Below are positions 26,307 to 35,076 of a stretch of DNA of 64,000 nucleotides, piece by piece. This stretch comes from Rhodococcus sp. OK302 (GTDB taxonomy: Bacteria > Actinomycetota > Actinomycetes > Mycobacteriales > Mycobacteriaceae), in contig NZ_NPJZ01000001.1 in NCBI RefSeq assembly GCF_002245895.1, positions 1,462,501 through 1,526,500 of the forward strand, read 5' to 3'. The notes beneath the pieces are model-generated. The model did not search any database, had not been told where the DNA came from, and saw only the letters and a program-made list of their open reading frames with translations. Within the stretch, counting starts at the first letter, position 1. Each line of letters starts with the position of its first letter. Both the position numbers and the translations under genes were made by a program.

Positions 26307-29300
26307 ATGGCGAGCACAGTATCGGCGACCAAGAGCGCGGCAGCAGTATCGAATGCATCATCAGGTGGTGATCGATCGCACGATCCAGCTCTCGAGTTGG
26401 TAGCCGAGTTGGCCGCAGCGGGCCAACGGCTCGTCTTCCGCCGCGGCGAAGATCTGACCTGTGTAGTGCTCTGGCCGTCCGGAGAGCCCTCCCTCTCGGA
26501 CCTGTGTGAGAACTTCGAATCCCTCGGACTTCGAGTGTCGACGCACCGCCCGCTTCCGACAGTCTTGGGTTCGGCGCACCATTTCACCTTCGAGCCAAGC
26601 ACTTTCGACGGCAGCGCCCTGGAAAAGATGGCAGACGCTTTCGAAGCGGTCATTGCCGGTTCGACCAGCATGGACGCCTTCTCCAGCCTGATCGGCCGAG
26701 CGGACATCACCTGGCGCGACGCAGAGTTGCTGCGCGCCGCGTGCCGTTTCCTCGCTCAGGCTCGCATCGGATTGTCCGAGAGCTACATCGTCGGAGTGCT
26801 CGGCGCCAAGCCGCTGTTCGTTCGTCAGGCCGTTGACCTGTTCACCGCGCGGTTCGATCCGGCGGTTTCGGATCGTGAGGTGGCAACTGCTGCTGCTGTT
26901 GCTGCGATCGACGAATCCGTCGATGGCGCAGATACTCTCGACGAGGACCGCGTCCTGCGCGGCGTGCGCTCGTTCCTGCAGGCCACCCTGCGCACCAACT
27001 GGTACCTGCGGGGCGACGCCGGTCAGTCGTTGCCGTACGCATCGTTCAAGATCGATTCGCAGTTGCTGTCGACTCCGCAGAAGACTGTGCCGTTCCGCGA
27101 AATCTACGTCAGCGCACCCAATGTCGAGGGTGTGCATCTGCGTAGTTCCTCGGTGGCGCGCGGCGGTTTGCGTTGGTCCGACCGCTACGAAGATTTCCGT
27201 ACCGAGGCCCTGAGCCTCATGAAGACCCAGAGTGTCAAGAACTCGCCCATCGTTCCGTCCGGAGCCAAGGGTGCGTTTGTTGTTCGCGGAACATCTTCTC
27301 CGACACCGGTACAGGTGCAGGAGTCGTACAGCACCTTCATTCGCGGCCTCCTCGACGTCGTCGACAACATCGTCGACGGCGAACTGGTGCGCCCGGCGGA
27401 AATTGTCGAATACGACGGTGAGGACTCGTACCTCGTTGTAGCGGCGGACAAGGGAACCGCTCGGTTCTCCGATGTGGCCAACGGCATCGCGGTCGAGCGC
27501 GGATTCTGGCTCGGCGACGCCTTCGCTTCCGGTGGCAGCGCCGGCTACGACCACAAGGCAATGGGCATTACCGCGCGCGGCGCGTGGGTGGCTGTGAGGC
27601 GTCACTTCGCCGAACGTGACCTCGACGTGGACACCGATCCGTTCACTGTGGCCGGTATCGGCGACATGTCCGGCGACGTGTTCGGCAACGGAATGTTGCT
27701 CTCGCACAAGATCCGTCTGGTCGCGGCCTTCGATCACCGTCACATCTTCATCGACCCGAACCCCGACACCGAGGCGACGTTCACCGAACGCGCTCGCCTG
27801 TTCACTGTGCCGCGCTCGTCGTGGGACGACTTCGATCGCACCGTGATGTCCGAAGGTGGCGGCGTCTGGCCGCGCAGTGCGAAGTCGATTTCTCTGCCCA
27901 CAGAAGCCCGTGCAGCACTCGGAATCACCGCGGAATCGTTGACCCCGCAAGAACTGATCCGGGCCATCCTGTGCGCCCCGGTGGATCTGTTGTGGAACGG
28001 TGGCGTCGGCACGTATGTGAAGGCGTCGGCGGAAAGCAATGTCGACGCTGCCGACCCGTCCAACGACGGTGTGCGCGTCAGCGCCGACGAACTGCGCGCG
28101 AGCGTGGTGGGCGAGGGCGGCAACCTCGGATTCACGCAGCGTGCACGCATCGAATATGCCGCTGCCGGTGGACGAATCAACGCTGACTTCATCGACAACG
28201 CTGCCGGTGTCGCGACGTCCGACCGTGAGGTCAACATCAAGATCGCGTTGGCGGCGCTGGACGCAACCTCCCGGAATGCACTCCTTGCTGCCGCTCAGGA
28301 CGAGGTAGCAGACTCGGTCCTGAAAGCCAGTGCCGACCAAACGCTGGCGATCAGTCTGGCCGAGCATCGCGCTCCGGCACTGCTCGATCAGCACGAACGA
28401 CTGATCGAGGATCTTGTCTCGGCCGGCGCCATGAAGCGGGTCGAAGAATCCCTGCCGGACGCCAAGGCGCTTGCCGTCCGCGCTCAGGCAGGCCAGGGTC
28501 TCCTGCGGCCCGAACTTGCTGTGCTGGTTGCTCAGTCGAAGAACGTCCTCACCGCCGAGCTGGGCGCTTCGGCAGTCCCCGACAATCAGATTTTTGCCGA
28601 TCGACTTCCGCAGTACTTCCCGTCTTCGGTCGTCGAGGCCGCGCCTGACGCTGTGCAGTCGCATCGGCTCGGACGCGACATCATCATCACCTCCGTGGTC
28701 GACGAACTGGTCAACCGCGTCGGACCAGGTGCGCTGTTCCGTTTGGAAGAGCATCTGGGAGTACACAGCCCGGAAGCTGCACTTGCCTATGCCGTGGTGA
28801 GTGAAGTTCTCGGTACCGAGGATCTGCGCAGCGAGATTCTGAATTCGGATCTCAGCGCCGGCGATCAGTTGAAGTCCCTCGACCGCCTGCAGCAGTTGCT
28901 GGAATCGGAAATGAGCTGGGTACTGCGCCGGCCGGGAGCTGCCGGACGGTTCATCGTGAACCCCCGCGCTGACATCGACCGGTGGTCGGCGCCCGTCCGA
29001 GAGCTCACTCGTGGGCTGTCGGCGAACGAACGCATCAACGGGTCCTTCGGAGCCTTGGCGCTGGCTGACATTGCGTTGCAAGAGAATACGACGGCCCCGG
29101 CCGCTGCTGCGCTCTACCGCGAGCTTTCGGTAGCGCTCGATCTGGGCGATGTACTCGGCGGCGTCGAAGTTGCTGCCGGAGCCTCGCATTGGGAGGTCAT
29201 GGGTAGCGCCGCCGTTCACGCACGCTTGACTGCGCGTTTCGCGGACCTGGTGTCGGGAGCGCTCGGCGAAGGTGTCGAGGGTGTTGTCGAGCTGTGGAAG

Positions 29301-29462
29301 GCTGCCAATCCCGAAGCCTTGCACAGGTTCACGGCTCTGATGACCAGCGTCCGCCGTAGTGGGGCACTGGACACGGCAAAGCTGTGCACTGTCGACGCCG
29401 AACTCGAACTTCTCGTTCGAGGTGCATCGAGTTTCAGCTCAGCGGCTCTCCCAAGCGAGTAG
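26307..29462 (+). CDS. NAD-specific glutamate dehydrogenase, short form of the large-GDH family
   Basis: 1051 residues. The catalytic region shows RGGLRWSDRYEDFRTEAL, MKTQSVKNSPIVPSGAKGAF and GIGDMSGDVFGNGM with a downstream FIDPNPD, all typical of the large NAD-GDH class. Classic 180-kDa members (about 1600 residues) have roughly 500 more N-terminal residues with ACT-like regulatory domains. That part is absent here, so allosteric control by amino acids is probably different. ATG after AGGAGGGTG. The reaction is glutamate to 2-oxoglutarate plus ammonium. Between the arginine genes and gabT it could recycle glutamate from GABA transamination. Its 3' end overlaps the convergent PucR gene by 24 bp. 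Confidence 0.9.
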   Translation: MASTVSATKSAAAVSNASSGGDRSHDPALELVAELAAAGQRLVFRRGEDLTCVVLWPSGEPSLSDLCENFESLGLRVSTHRPLPTVLGSAHHFTFEPSTFDGSALEKMADAFEAVIAGSTSMDAFSSLIGRADITWRDAELLRAACRFLAQARIGLSESYIVGVLGAKPLFVRQAVDLFTARFDPAVSDREVATAAAVAAIDESVDGADTLDEDRVLRGVRSFLQATLRTNWYLRGDAGQSLPYASFKIDSQLLSTPQKTVPFREIYVSAPNVEGVHLRSSSVARGGLRWSDRYEDFRTEALSLMKTQSVKNSPIVPSGAKGAFVVRGTSSPTPVQVQESYSTFIRGLLDVVDNIVDGELVRPAEIVEYDGEDSYLVVAADKGTARFSDVANGIAVERGFWLGDAFASGGSAGYDHKAMGITARGAWVAVRRHFAERDLDVDTDPFTVAGIGDMSGDVFGNGMLLSHKIRLVAAFDHRHIFIDPNPDTEATFTERARLFTVPRSSWDDFDRTVMSEGGGVWPRSAKSISLPTEARAALGITAESLTPQELIRAILCAPVDLLWNGGVGTYVKASAESNVDAADPSNDGVRVSADELRASVVGEGGNLGFTQRARIEYAAAGGRINADFIDNAAGVATSDREVNIKIALAALDATSRNALLAAAQDEVADSVLKASADQTLAISLAEHRAPALLDQHERLIEDLVSAGAMKRVEESLPDAKALAVRAQAGQGLLRPELAVLVAQSKNVLTAELGASAVPDNQIFADRLPQYFPSSVVEAAPDAVQSHRLGRDIIITSVVDELVNRVGPGALFRLEEHLGVHSPEAALAYAVVSEVLGTEDLRSEILNSDLSAGDQLKSLDRLQQLLESEMSWVLRRPGAAGRFIVNPRADIDRWSAPVRELTRGLSANERINGSFGALALADIALQENTTAPAAAALYRELSVALDLGDVLGGVEVAAGASHWEVMGSAAVHARLTARFADLVSGALGEGVEGVVELWKAANPEALHRFTALMTSVRRSGALDTAKLCTVDAELELLVRGASSFSSAALPSE

Positions 29463-30956
29463 CGAGAGCAATAGTTCAGCCCTGACTCTCGCCTGACCGA
29501 GGTCGCATCGCAGCAGTTCTTCGATGCGTGTGATGCGACCTCGGAGGGTGTGCCGGTGCACGCCGAGTTCGGCTGCAGCGGACTCCCATTGGCCGTTCGC
29601 TTCGAGATAGGCGCGCAGAGAGACCGTGAGTGAGGTTCCATGTGCCTGGTCATGTTCGGTCAATATCGGAATGGTGTTGGCAGCCAGGGCCACAAGAGCT
29701 TCCCGGGCAGGTTCGGACGCTAGAATCGTGGAACCGGTGAGAGCGTCGAACTCGATGATGCGCTCGGTGGCGGTCGTGAGATTGGCTGCGGCCCGTGCCT
29801 GGATCAGCGCGCGTGGCGCGTCGAGCAATCGGTGTGCCGTGCTGATCCCGGCGCGTACGGCCTTGGCCTCGCTGGGGGAGAGTTGTGCGAGAAAGGTTTT
29901 CGCGGTCTCCACGGTGTCGGTGCCCCGCAGGAGAACCGTGAGCGCGGTGGAGTCGACTTGAGCAAAAATTGGTCGGCCGGCGCGGGCGAGCGCGTTGTCG
30001 AATTCCCGCAGAACTGAGCTCAGAGCAGATCCGCGGACATGGACCACGCGAACAAACCCGTTGGTGTCGCCGGCCTCGTCCAGATACGACGGGACGTTGT
30101 CGTCGGGGATTCGTCCGTCCAGAAGGAGCCCGAATGCCATGGAGTTCAACCGGGTTCGCTCGGCGCGCAGTCGTACCGGCTTCTCCAATTCCAAGGTGAG
30201 TAGCGAGACGGCATGTCCGAGGAGAACTCGGTCGATGTTGTTCAGCGGTCCGGTGCCGGCCATCGCGAGATAGCCGTGCCAACTGCCGCTCACTCCGACA
30301 GGGGAGAGAGTTAAAGTTCGCTCGGGAGTGCTCTGCGAGATGGATGCCGGAGCGTTGGGATCTCGGGTGGTGGCGGCTACCGCGCGCACCTCGGCGATGA
30401 GCGCCTTGTGATTGGTGGGGTGCACCGCAGTGAGTCGATCGCCCACAAACGCGACCGAAGTTTTTGTGGCTGCAGCCAACTCACGCACGATCGCGGATAC
30501 ACCGCCGCGCAACGCAACCCGGGTGATACGCGTCTGCACCTCCGCCGCGCGCAAGACCGACTCGTATTCCTGCTGGCTCAAGCGGGTCATCACCGCGCGT
30601 GTCACTGCCGCGAACGGGGTGGTGAACGGTACTTCGAGGACCGGCAGTCCCCGGTTTTCGGCCGCTGTCAGCAGGTCCGGCGGCACAGCCTCGTGGGAAA
30701 GCCCCGTTCCGAAACCCAGAGCCGATACTTCTGCGGCGGCCAGCCGGTCGATGTACTCGGTGTAGTCGCCGGTGCTCGCGCCCACCAAAGCAAGCCCGGT
30801 AGTGAGGACCAACTCGCCGCCGGAAAGCCAGGGAGTGGGGTCTGTCAGCTCGGTGGCCTGCGCAAACGTCACCGGCTGCGTAGACGCACTGCGGTTGGTC
30901 AGCAGTTTCAGCGAGAGGTGCCGCTGGAGTAGTAGCCACGAGATCGGAACTGTCAC
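29439..30956 (-). CDS. PucR-family transcriptional regulator
   Basis: 505 residues from GTG 30956 (SD not strong; the frame stays open far upstream opposite gabT, which is not coding). The N-terminal PucR domain (SASTQPVTFAQATELTDPTP, then WLSGGELVLTTGLAL) is followed by a GGDEF-like middle region. The C-terminal helix-turn-helix reads ESAAAELGVHRHTLRGRITR. It diverges from gabT with a 129-bp interval, so it probably regulates gabTD, as PucR-type regulators of GABA catabolism (GabR-like) do in other actinobacteria. Confidence 0.92.
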   Translation of the reverse strand: MTVPISWLLLQRHLSLKLLTNRSASTQPVTFAQATELTDPTPWLSGGELVLTTGLALVGASTGDYTEYIDRLAAAEVSALGFGTGLSHEAVPPDLLTAAENRGLPVLEVPFTTPFAAVTRAVMTRLSQQEYESVLRAAEVQTRITRVALRGGVSAIVRELAAATKTSVAFVGDRLTAVHPTNHKALIAEVRAVAATTRDPNAPASISQSTPERTLTLSPVGVSGSWHGYLAMAGTGPLNNIDRVLLGHAVSLLTLELEKPVRLRAERTRLNSMAFGLLLDGRIPDDNVPSYLDEAGDTNGFVRVVHVRGSALSSVLREFDNALARAGRPIFAQVDSTALTVLLRGTDTVETAKTFLAQLSPSEAKAVRAGISTAHRLLDAPRALIQARAAANLTTATERIIEFDALTGSTILASEPAREALVALAANTIPILTEHDQAHGTSLTVSLRAYLEANGQWESAAAELGVHRHTLRGRITRIEELLRCDLGQARVRAELLLSLLAWESR

Positions 30957-31085
30957 CTGAGTAAGGCTAGCGGCCGATGCCGATATGGAGTAGGCCTGAA
31001 CCAGAGGATGTCCATTTCGGCAGGGCTCGGACCGGTTCGCGCGTCGCATACTCGAATGCAATACACAAACAGAGAGGGTGGTCAC

Positions 31086-32450
31086 ATGAGTGCAATCGAA
31101 TACAGGCTTCCGCAGGAACGTCGCATCGTCACGGAGTTCCCGGGCCCGCGCTCGGCTGCGCTCGCAGAGCGTCGTAAGAAGGTTGTCGGCGCCGGCGTCG
31201 CATCCACCCTCCCGGTCTACGTTGCCGATGCAGACGGCGGCGTCATCGTCGACGTCGACGGCAACTCGCTGATCGACCTCGGTGCCGGCATTGCCGTGAC
31301 CAGCGTCGGCGCGTCCAACCCGGCCGTCGTTGCCGCAGTCCAGGACCAGGTCGCGCACTTCACGCATACCTGCTTCATGATCGCGCCGTACGAGGGCTAC
31401 GTCGAGGTTGCCGAGCGTCTGGCAGAGCTCACCCCCGGTGACCACGAGAAGCGTTCCGTTCTGTTCAACAGCGGTGCAGAAGCTGTCGAGAACGCCGTGA
31501 AGATCGCCCGCCACGCAACGGGCCGCGACGCAGTTGTCGTCTTCGATCACGCGTACCACGGCCGCACCAACCTCACGATGGCACTGACTTCCAAGTCCAT
31601 GCCGTACAAGAGCGGCTTCGGCCCGTTCGCTCCCGAGGTCTACCGCGTTCCGATGTCCTACCCCTTCCGTGAGGGCCTCAACTACGACGGCTCCAAGATC
31701 ACCGGTGAGCAGGCTGCACAGCGCGCCATCACGATGATCGAGAAGCAGGTCGGCGCAGCCAACACTGCAGCCATTCTCATCGAGCCCATCCAGGGCGAGG
31801 GCGGATTCATCGTTCCCGCAGAAGGATTCCTGCCGACGCTCGTCGCCTGGGCCAAGGAAAACGGCATCGTCTTCATCGCCGACGAGGTCCAGACCGGCTT
31901 CGCTCGCACCGGTTCCTGGTTCGCCAGCGACCACGAGGGCATCGTCCCCGACCTGATGACGCTCGCCAAGGGCATTGCCGGCGGCATGCCGCTCGCAGCT
32001 GTCACCGGCCGCGCAGAGCTCATCGACGCAGTCCACCCGGGCGGCCTCGGCGGCACCTACGGCGGCAACCCTGTCGCCTGCGCTGCAGCATTGGCGTCCA
32101 TCGACCAGATGCGTGAACTCGACATGGCTGCTCGCGCACGCGCAATCGAGAGCACCGTCGTCAGCCGAATCAACGCGCTGGCCAAGGAACTCGACGTCAT
32201 CGGTGACGTTCGTGGCCGCGGCGCCATGCTCGCCATCGAGTTCGTCAAGCCCGGCGGACAGGAGCCGGACGCTGATATCACGAAGGCGATCGCCGGCGCT
32301 TGCCTCGCAGCCGGTGTCGTGATCCTGACCTGCGGTACCTACGGCAACGTCGTCCGTCTGCTCCCGCCGCTGGTTATCTCCGAGGAGCTGCTCGACGACG
32401 CACTGACCGTCCTCGAAACCGCTATTCGCACTGCTGCACAGGAGAACTGA
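31086..32450 (+). CDS. gabT: 4-aminobutyrate--2-oxoglutarate transaminase
   Basis: 454 residues from ATG 31086, preceded by GAGAGGGTGG. Class III aminotransferase: IADEVQTGFARTG with Asp266 and the PLP lysine Lys295 in TLAKGIAGGMP; NSGAEAVENAVKIAR binds the phosphate. It converts GABA plus 2-oxoglutarate to succinate semialdehyde plus glutamate. It may also accept 5-aminovalerate. The gabD gene follows after 1 bp, so the two are co-transcribed. It supplies the last steps of the inferred arginine route. Confidence 0.96.
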   Translation: MSAIEYRLPQERRIVTEFPGPRSAALAERRKKVVGAGVASTLPVYVADADGGVIVDVDGNSLIDLGAGIAVTSVGASNPAVVAAVQDQVAHFTHTCFMIAPYEGYVEVAERLAELTPGDHEKRSVLFNSGAEAVENAVKIARHATGRDAVVVFDHAYHGRTNLTMALTSKSMPYKSGFGPFAPEVYRVPMSYPFREGLNYDGSKITGEQAAQRAITMIEKQVGAANTAAILIEPIQGEGGFIVPAEGFLPTLVAWAKENGIVFIADEVQTGFARTGSWFASDHEGIVPDLMTLAKGIAGGMPLAAVTGRAELIDAVHPGGLGGTYGGNPVACAAALASIDQMRELDMAARARAIESTVVSRINALAKELDVIGDVRGRGAMLAIEFVKPGGQEPDADITKAIAGACLAAGVVILTCGTYGNVVRLLPPLVISEELLDDALTVLETAIRTAAQEN

Positions 32451-32451
32451 C

Positions 32452-33897
32452 ATGTCGAACGTCTCGGAACTTCTCGATTCTGTACCCAAGGGCATCTGGC
32501 TGGGCGGCAAGCTCGTTCCTGCTGAGAAGACCTTTGCGGTCTATAACCCGGCAACCGGTGAAGAGTTGGCTCAGGTAGCCGACGCCACTGCCGCTGACGG
32601 CATCCGCGCACTCGACCTTGCTGCTGCGGCACAGGAAGATTGGGCTGCAACGCCCGCTCGCGTCCGTGGCGAGATCCTGCGTCGTGCATTCGAGTTGCTG
32701 CATGCCCGCGCCGAGGACTTCGCGCTGATGATGACCCTGGAAATGGGTAAGTCGTTGGCCGAGGCACGCGGTGAGGTCAACTACGGCGGCGAGTTCCTGC
32801 GCTGGTTCAGCGAAGAAGCAGTCCGCATCGGTGGACGCTTCACGCAGGCTCCGGCCGGCAACGGTCGCATCCTCGTCACCAAGGGTCCCGTCGGACCGGT
32901 CCTCGCGATCACTCCGTGGAACTTCCCGCTGGCCATGGGAACTCGCAAGATCGGACCGGCCCTGGCTGCCGGTTGCACCATCATCGTCAAGCCGGCTGAG
33001 GACACTCCGCTGACCATGCAGCTTCTCGGTCAGGTGTTTGCCGACGCCGGTCTGCCCGACGGCGTGCTCTCCATCCTCCCGACCTCCGACGCGGCATCCA
33101 TCAGTGGACCGCTGATGGAAGACGCACGTCTGCGCAAGATCACCTTCACCGGCTCCACCGGCGTCGGAAAGCTGCTGGTGCGCAATGCGGCTGACAAGTT
33201 GCTCCGTACGTCCATGGAACTGGGTGGCAACGCTCCGTTCATCGTGTTCGAGGACGCCGACATCGACGCCGCTGTCGACGGAGCCATGATCGCGAAGATG
33301 CGTAACGGCGGCGAGGCGTGCACCGCAGCCAACCGCATTTACGTCGCCAACTCGGTCCGCGAAGAGTTCACCGAGAAGTTCACGGCCAAGGTCGCTGCAC
33401 TGAAGGTGGGCGCCGGCGACGCCGAGGGTACCAACATCGGACCGCTGATCAACACCAAGCAGCTCGCAACCGTCACCGGACTCGTCAATGACGCCGTGTC
33501 CAAGGGCGCTCGCGTTCGCACCGGTGGATCGGCACCCGAAGGCCCCGGCTTCTTCTTCACCCCGACGGTCCTCGATCAGGTTCCCGCCGATGCGCGCCTG
33601 CTCAAGGAAGAGATCTTCGGACCCGTTGCAGCCGTAGTCGGTTTCGATACCGAAGACGAAGCCGTTGCGGCAGCCAACAACACCGAATTCGGTCTGGTGG
33701 CGTACTTCTACACCCGCGACATCGACCGTGCGATGCGCGTCTCGGCCAAGCTGGACACCGGCATGGTCGGCGTGAACCGCGGCGCGATCTCCGACGCTGC
33801 AGCACCGTTCGGTGGCGTCAAGGAATCGGGCTTCGGCCGTGAAGGCGGAACCGAAGGTATCGACGAGTACCTCGATACCAAGTACGTAGCGCTGTAA
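32452..33897 (+). CDS. gabD: succinate-semialdehyde dehydrogenase
   Basis: 481 residues. ALDH features: Asn157 in ITPWNFPL, the cofactor loop FTGSTGVGK, Glu256 in MELGGNAPF and catalytic Cys290 in NGGEACTAANR. ATG with AGGAG upstream inside the end of gabT. Converts succinate semialdehyde to succinate using NAD(P)+. Glutarate semialdehyde is an alternative substrate in related enzymes. The operon ends at a 21-bp-stem terminator 8 bp after the stop codon. Confidence 0.95.
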   Translation: MSNVSELLDSVPKGIWLGGKLVPAEKTFAVYNPATGEELAQVADATAADGIRALDLAAAAQEDWAATPARVRGEILRRAFELLHARAEDFALMMTLEMGKSLAEARGEVNYGGEFLRWFSEEAVRIGGRFTQAPAGNGRILVTKGPVGPVLAITPWNFPLAMGTRKIGPALAAGCTIIVKPAEDTPLTMQLLGQVFADAGLPDGVLSILPTSDAASISGPLMEDARLRKITFTGSTGVGKLLVRNAADKLLRTSMELGGNAPFIVFEDADIDAAVDGAMIAKMRNGGEACTAANRIYVANSVREEFTEKFTAKVAALKVGAGDAEGTNIGPLINTKQLATVTGLVNDAVSKGARVRTGGSAPEGPGFFFTPTVLDQVPADARLLKEEIFGPVAAVVGFDTEDEAVAAANNTEFGLVAYFYTRDIDRAMRVSAKLDTGMVGVNRGAISDAAAPFGGVKESGFGREGGTEGIDEYLDTKYVAL

Positions 33898-33904
33898 GTT
33901 CTTT

Positions 33905-33953
33905 CACACAATGAGGGCCTCACCGGATTCTTCGGTGAGGCCCTCATTGTGTG
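33905..33953. terminator. strong bidirectional terminator after gabD
   Basis: CACACAATGAGGGCCTCACCG pairs perfectly over 21 bp with CGGTGAGGCCCTCATTGTGTG around a 7-nt loop. It lies between gabD and the convergent flavin reductase gene, so it can serve both. A real T tract is lacking on either side. Confidence 0.9.
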
Positions 33954-33973
33954 TTATTCGCCCTGCGGCTTGG

Positions 33974-34549
33974 TTATTCGCTCAGCGGTGTGGGGCGGTA
34001 GTACTTGCCCTCGTGATAGAGCAACGGCGCTGCAGCGGAGTCGTCGTCCTCGTCGGCATGGACGCGCGTGACCAGTCCGATGACCAAGGTGTGGTCGCCA
34101 ACCGGAATCAGCTGATCGACCGTGACCCGCATCCAACTGGGGGTGCCGTGCAGCACGGGCTCGCCGGTATCGAGTACCGCCCATAGTGATTCGTCGGCAA
34201 AACGCTGATCAGCGCTACGCGCAAAACGCTGGGCCAGATGCTGCTGATGCTCGCCGAGCAGGTGGATCACCAATGATTCGGCGGCCTTGAGCGCAGTGAT
34301 GCTCGACGACGTCTCCGCGATGTTGAACGAGACGAGCGGAGGTTCGAGAGACACCGAGGAAAACGAGGTGGCAGTGAAACCTACTGGGCCGGTACCGGAG
34401 TTGAGAGTGACAACAGTGACTCCCGCCGGGTGGCGACCTAGTGCGGCACGGTAGTCGGCGGCACAGATGCCGGTGGACAACTCGGATGTTCGGGGCGTGG
34501 TGTCAGTCAACTGGGACTCTCCGGGTAGGACGCAAGGATATTCGCCCAA
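33974..34549 (-). CDS. flavin reductase-like (HpaC/NTA-family) protein
   Basis: 191 residues. The flavin-binding split barrel is recognisable in [38 protein letters not shown] and [10 protein letters not shown]. Such proteins supply reduced FMN or FAD to two-component monooxygenases. No oxygenase partner is adjacent, so the partner is elsewhere or the protein has another flavin role. The start is uncertain: a downstream Thr-rich segment suggests translation could begin a few codons later. Confidence 0.88.
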   Translation of the reverse strand: MGEYPCVLPGESQLTDTTPRTSELSTGICAADYRAALGRHPAGVTVVTLNSGTGPVGFTATSFSSVSLEPPLVSFNIAETSSSITALKAAESLVIHLLGEHQQHLAQRFARSADQRFADESLWAVLDTGEPVLHGTPSWMRVTVDQLIPVGDHTLVIGLVTRVHADEDDDSAAAPLLYHEGKYYRPTPLSE

Positions 34550-34586
34550 CTATAGGACGCAGTCGCGGTGTGTGGGCTGTAGGCGA

Positions 34587-35060
34587 TCAGTCCATCTCGA
34601 CGGCGAGGCCTGCTGTGATTCGCAGAAGTTCCGGATACGTCGTCCGGAAAACAGTATTGGGGTGACCTGCAGAGGCCCACAAAATCGGGTATTGCGCGAG
34701 AGCCGTATCGACGTAGGTCGGCAGGTTGGTGGGGTGTCCGAGGGGCGCAACTCCGCCGATGGGCTGACCCGTCGCAGACTTTGCCAGCTCCAGCGGAGCG
34801 CGCGTCAGCGTGCCTTCGAGACGTTCACCGGTGGCCTTCAGATTGACTTGATGCGCGCCCGAGACCAGCAATAACACCGGGTCGTCGTCGAGAAGGAAGA
34901 CAAGCGACTTCGTGATTGCGCCAACCTCCACCCCAACAGCTGCCGCGGCTTCTTCGGCAGTGTGCGTCGCGTCCGCTTGCGTGACTATGACGCCGTGGTG
35001 ACCGCGAGCGATCAAGGTCTCGGCGACGTGCGAGGCGTTGGGGTGGAGGAGGCTCGTCAT
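34587..35060 (-). CDS. YbaK/EbsC-family protein (Cys-tRNA(Pro) or related deacylase-like)
   Basis: 157 residues from ATG 35060; the frame is open to 35150, but that would overlap the preceding permease gene. Motifs: TAEEAAAAVGVEVGAITKSL, LLVSGAHQVN and PIGGVAPLGHP, all typical of the YbaK/ProX editing domain, which hydrolyses misacylated tRNA. The free-standing actinobacterial members are mostly uncharacterised. It lies 16 bp downstream of the permease gene on the same strand. Confidence 0.88.
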   Translation of the reverse strand: MTSLLHPNASHVAETLIARGHHGVIVTQADATHTAEEAAAAVGVEVGAITKSLVFLLDDDPVLLLVSGAHQVNLKATGERLEGTLTRAPLELAKSATGQPIGGVAPLGHPTNLPTYVDTALAQYPILWASAGHPNTVFRTTYPELLRITAGLAVEMD

Positions 35061-35076
35061 GGATTCCAGAGTAGGA

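Noticed and set aside
26361..29324. 987-codon open frame on the minus strand opposite the glutamate dehydrogenase gene
   Set aside because: Its translation has no recognisable domain and is rich in Arg, Gly, Val and Asp as expected from the complement of a high-GC gene. The plus strand has full GDH motifs.
30957..32510. Long upstream extension of the PucR frame opposite gabT
   Set aside because: The extension lies antisense to gabT and has no PucR-like sequence; the PucR domain begins just after GTG 30956.
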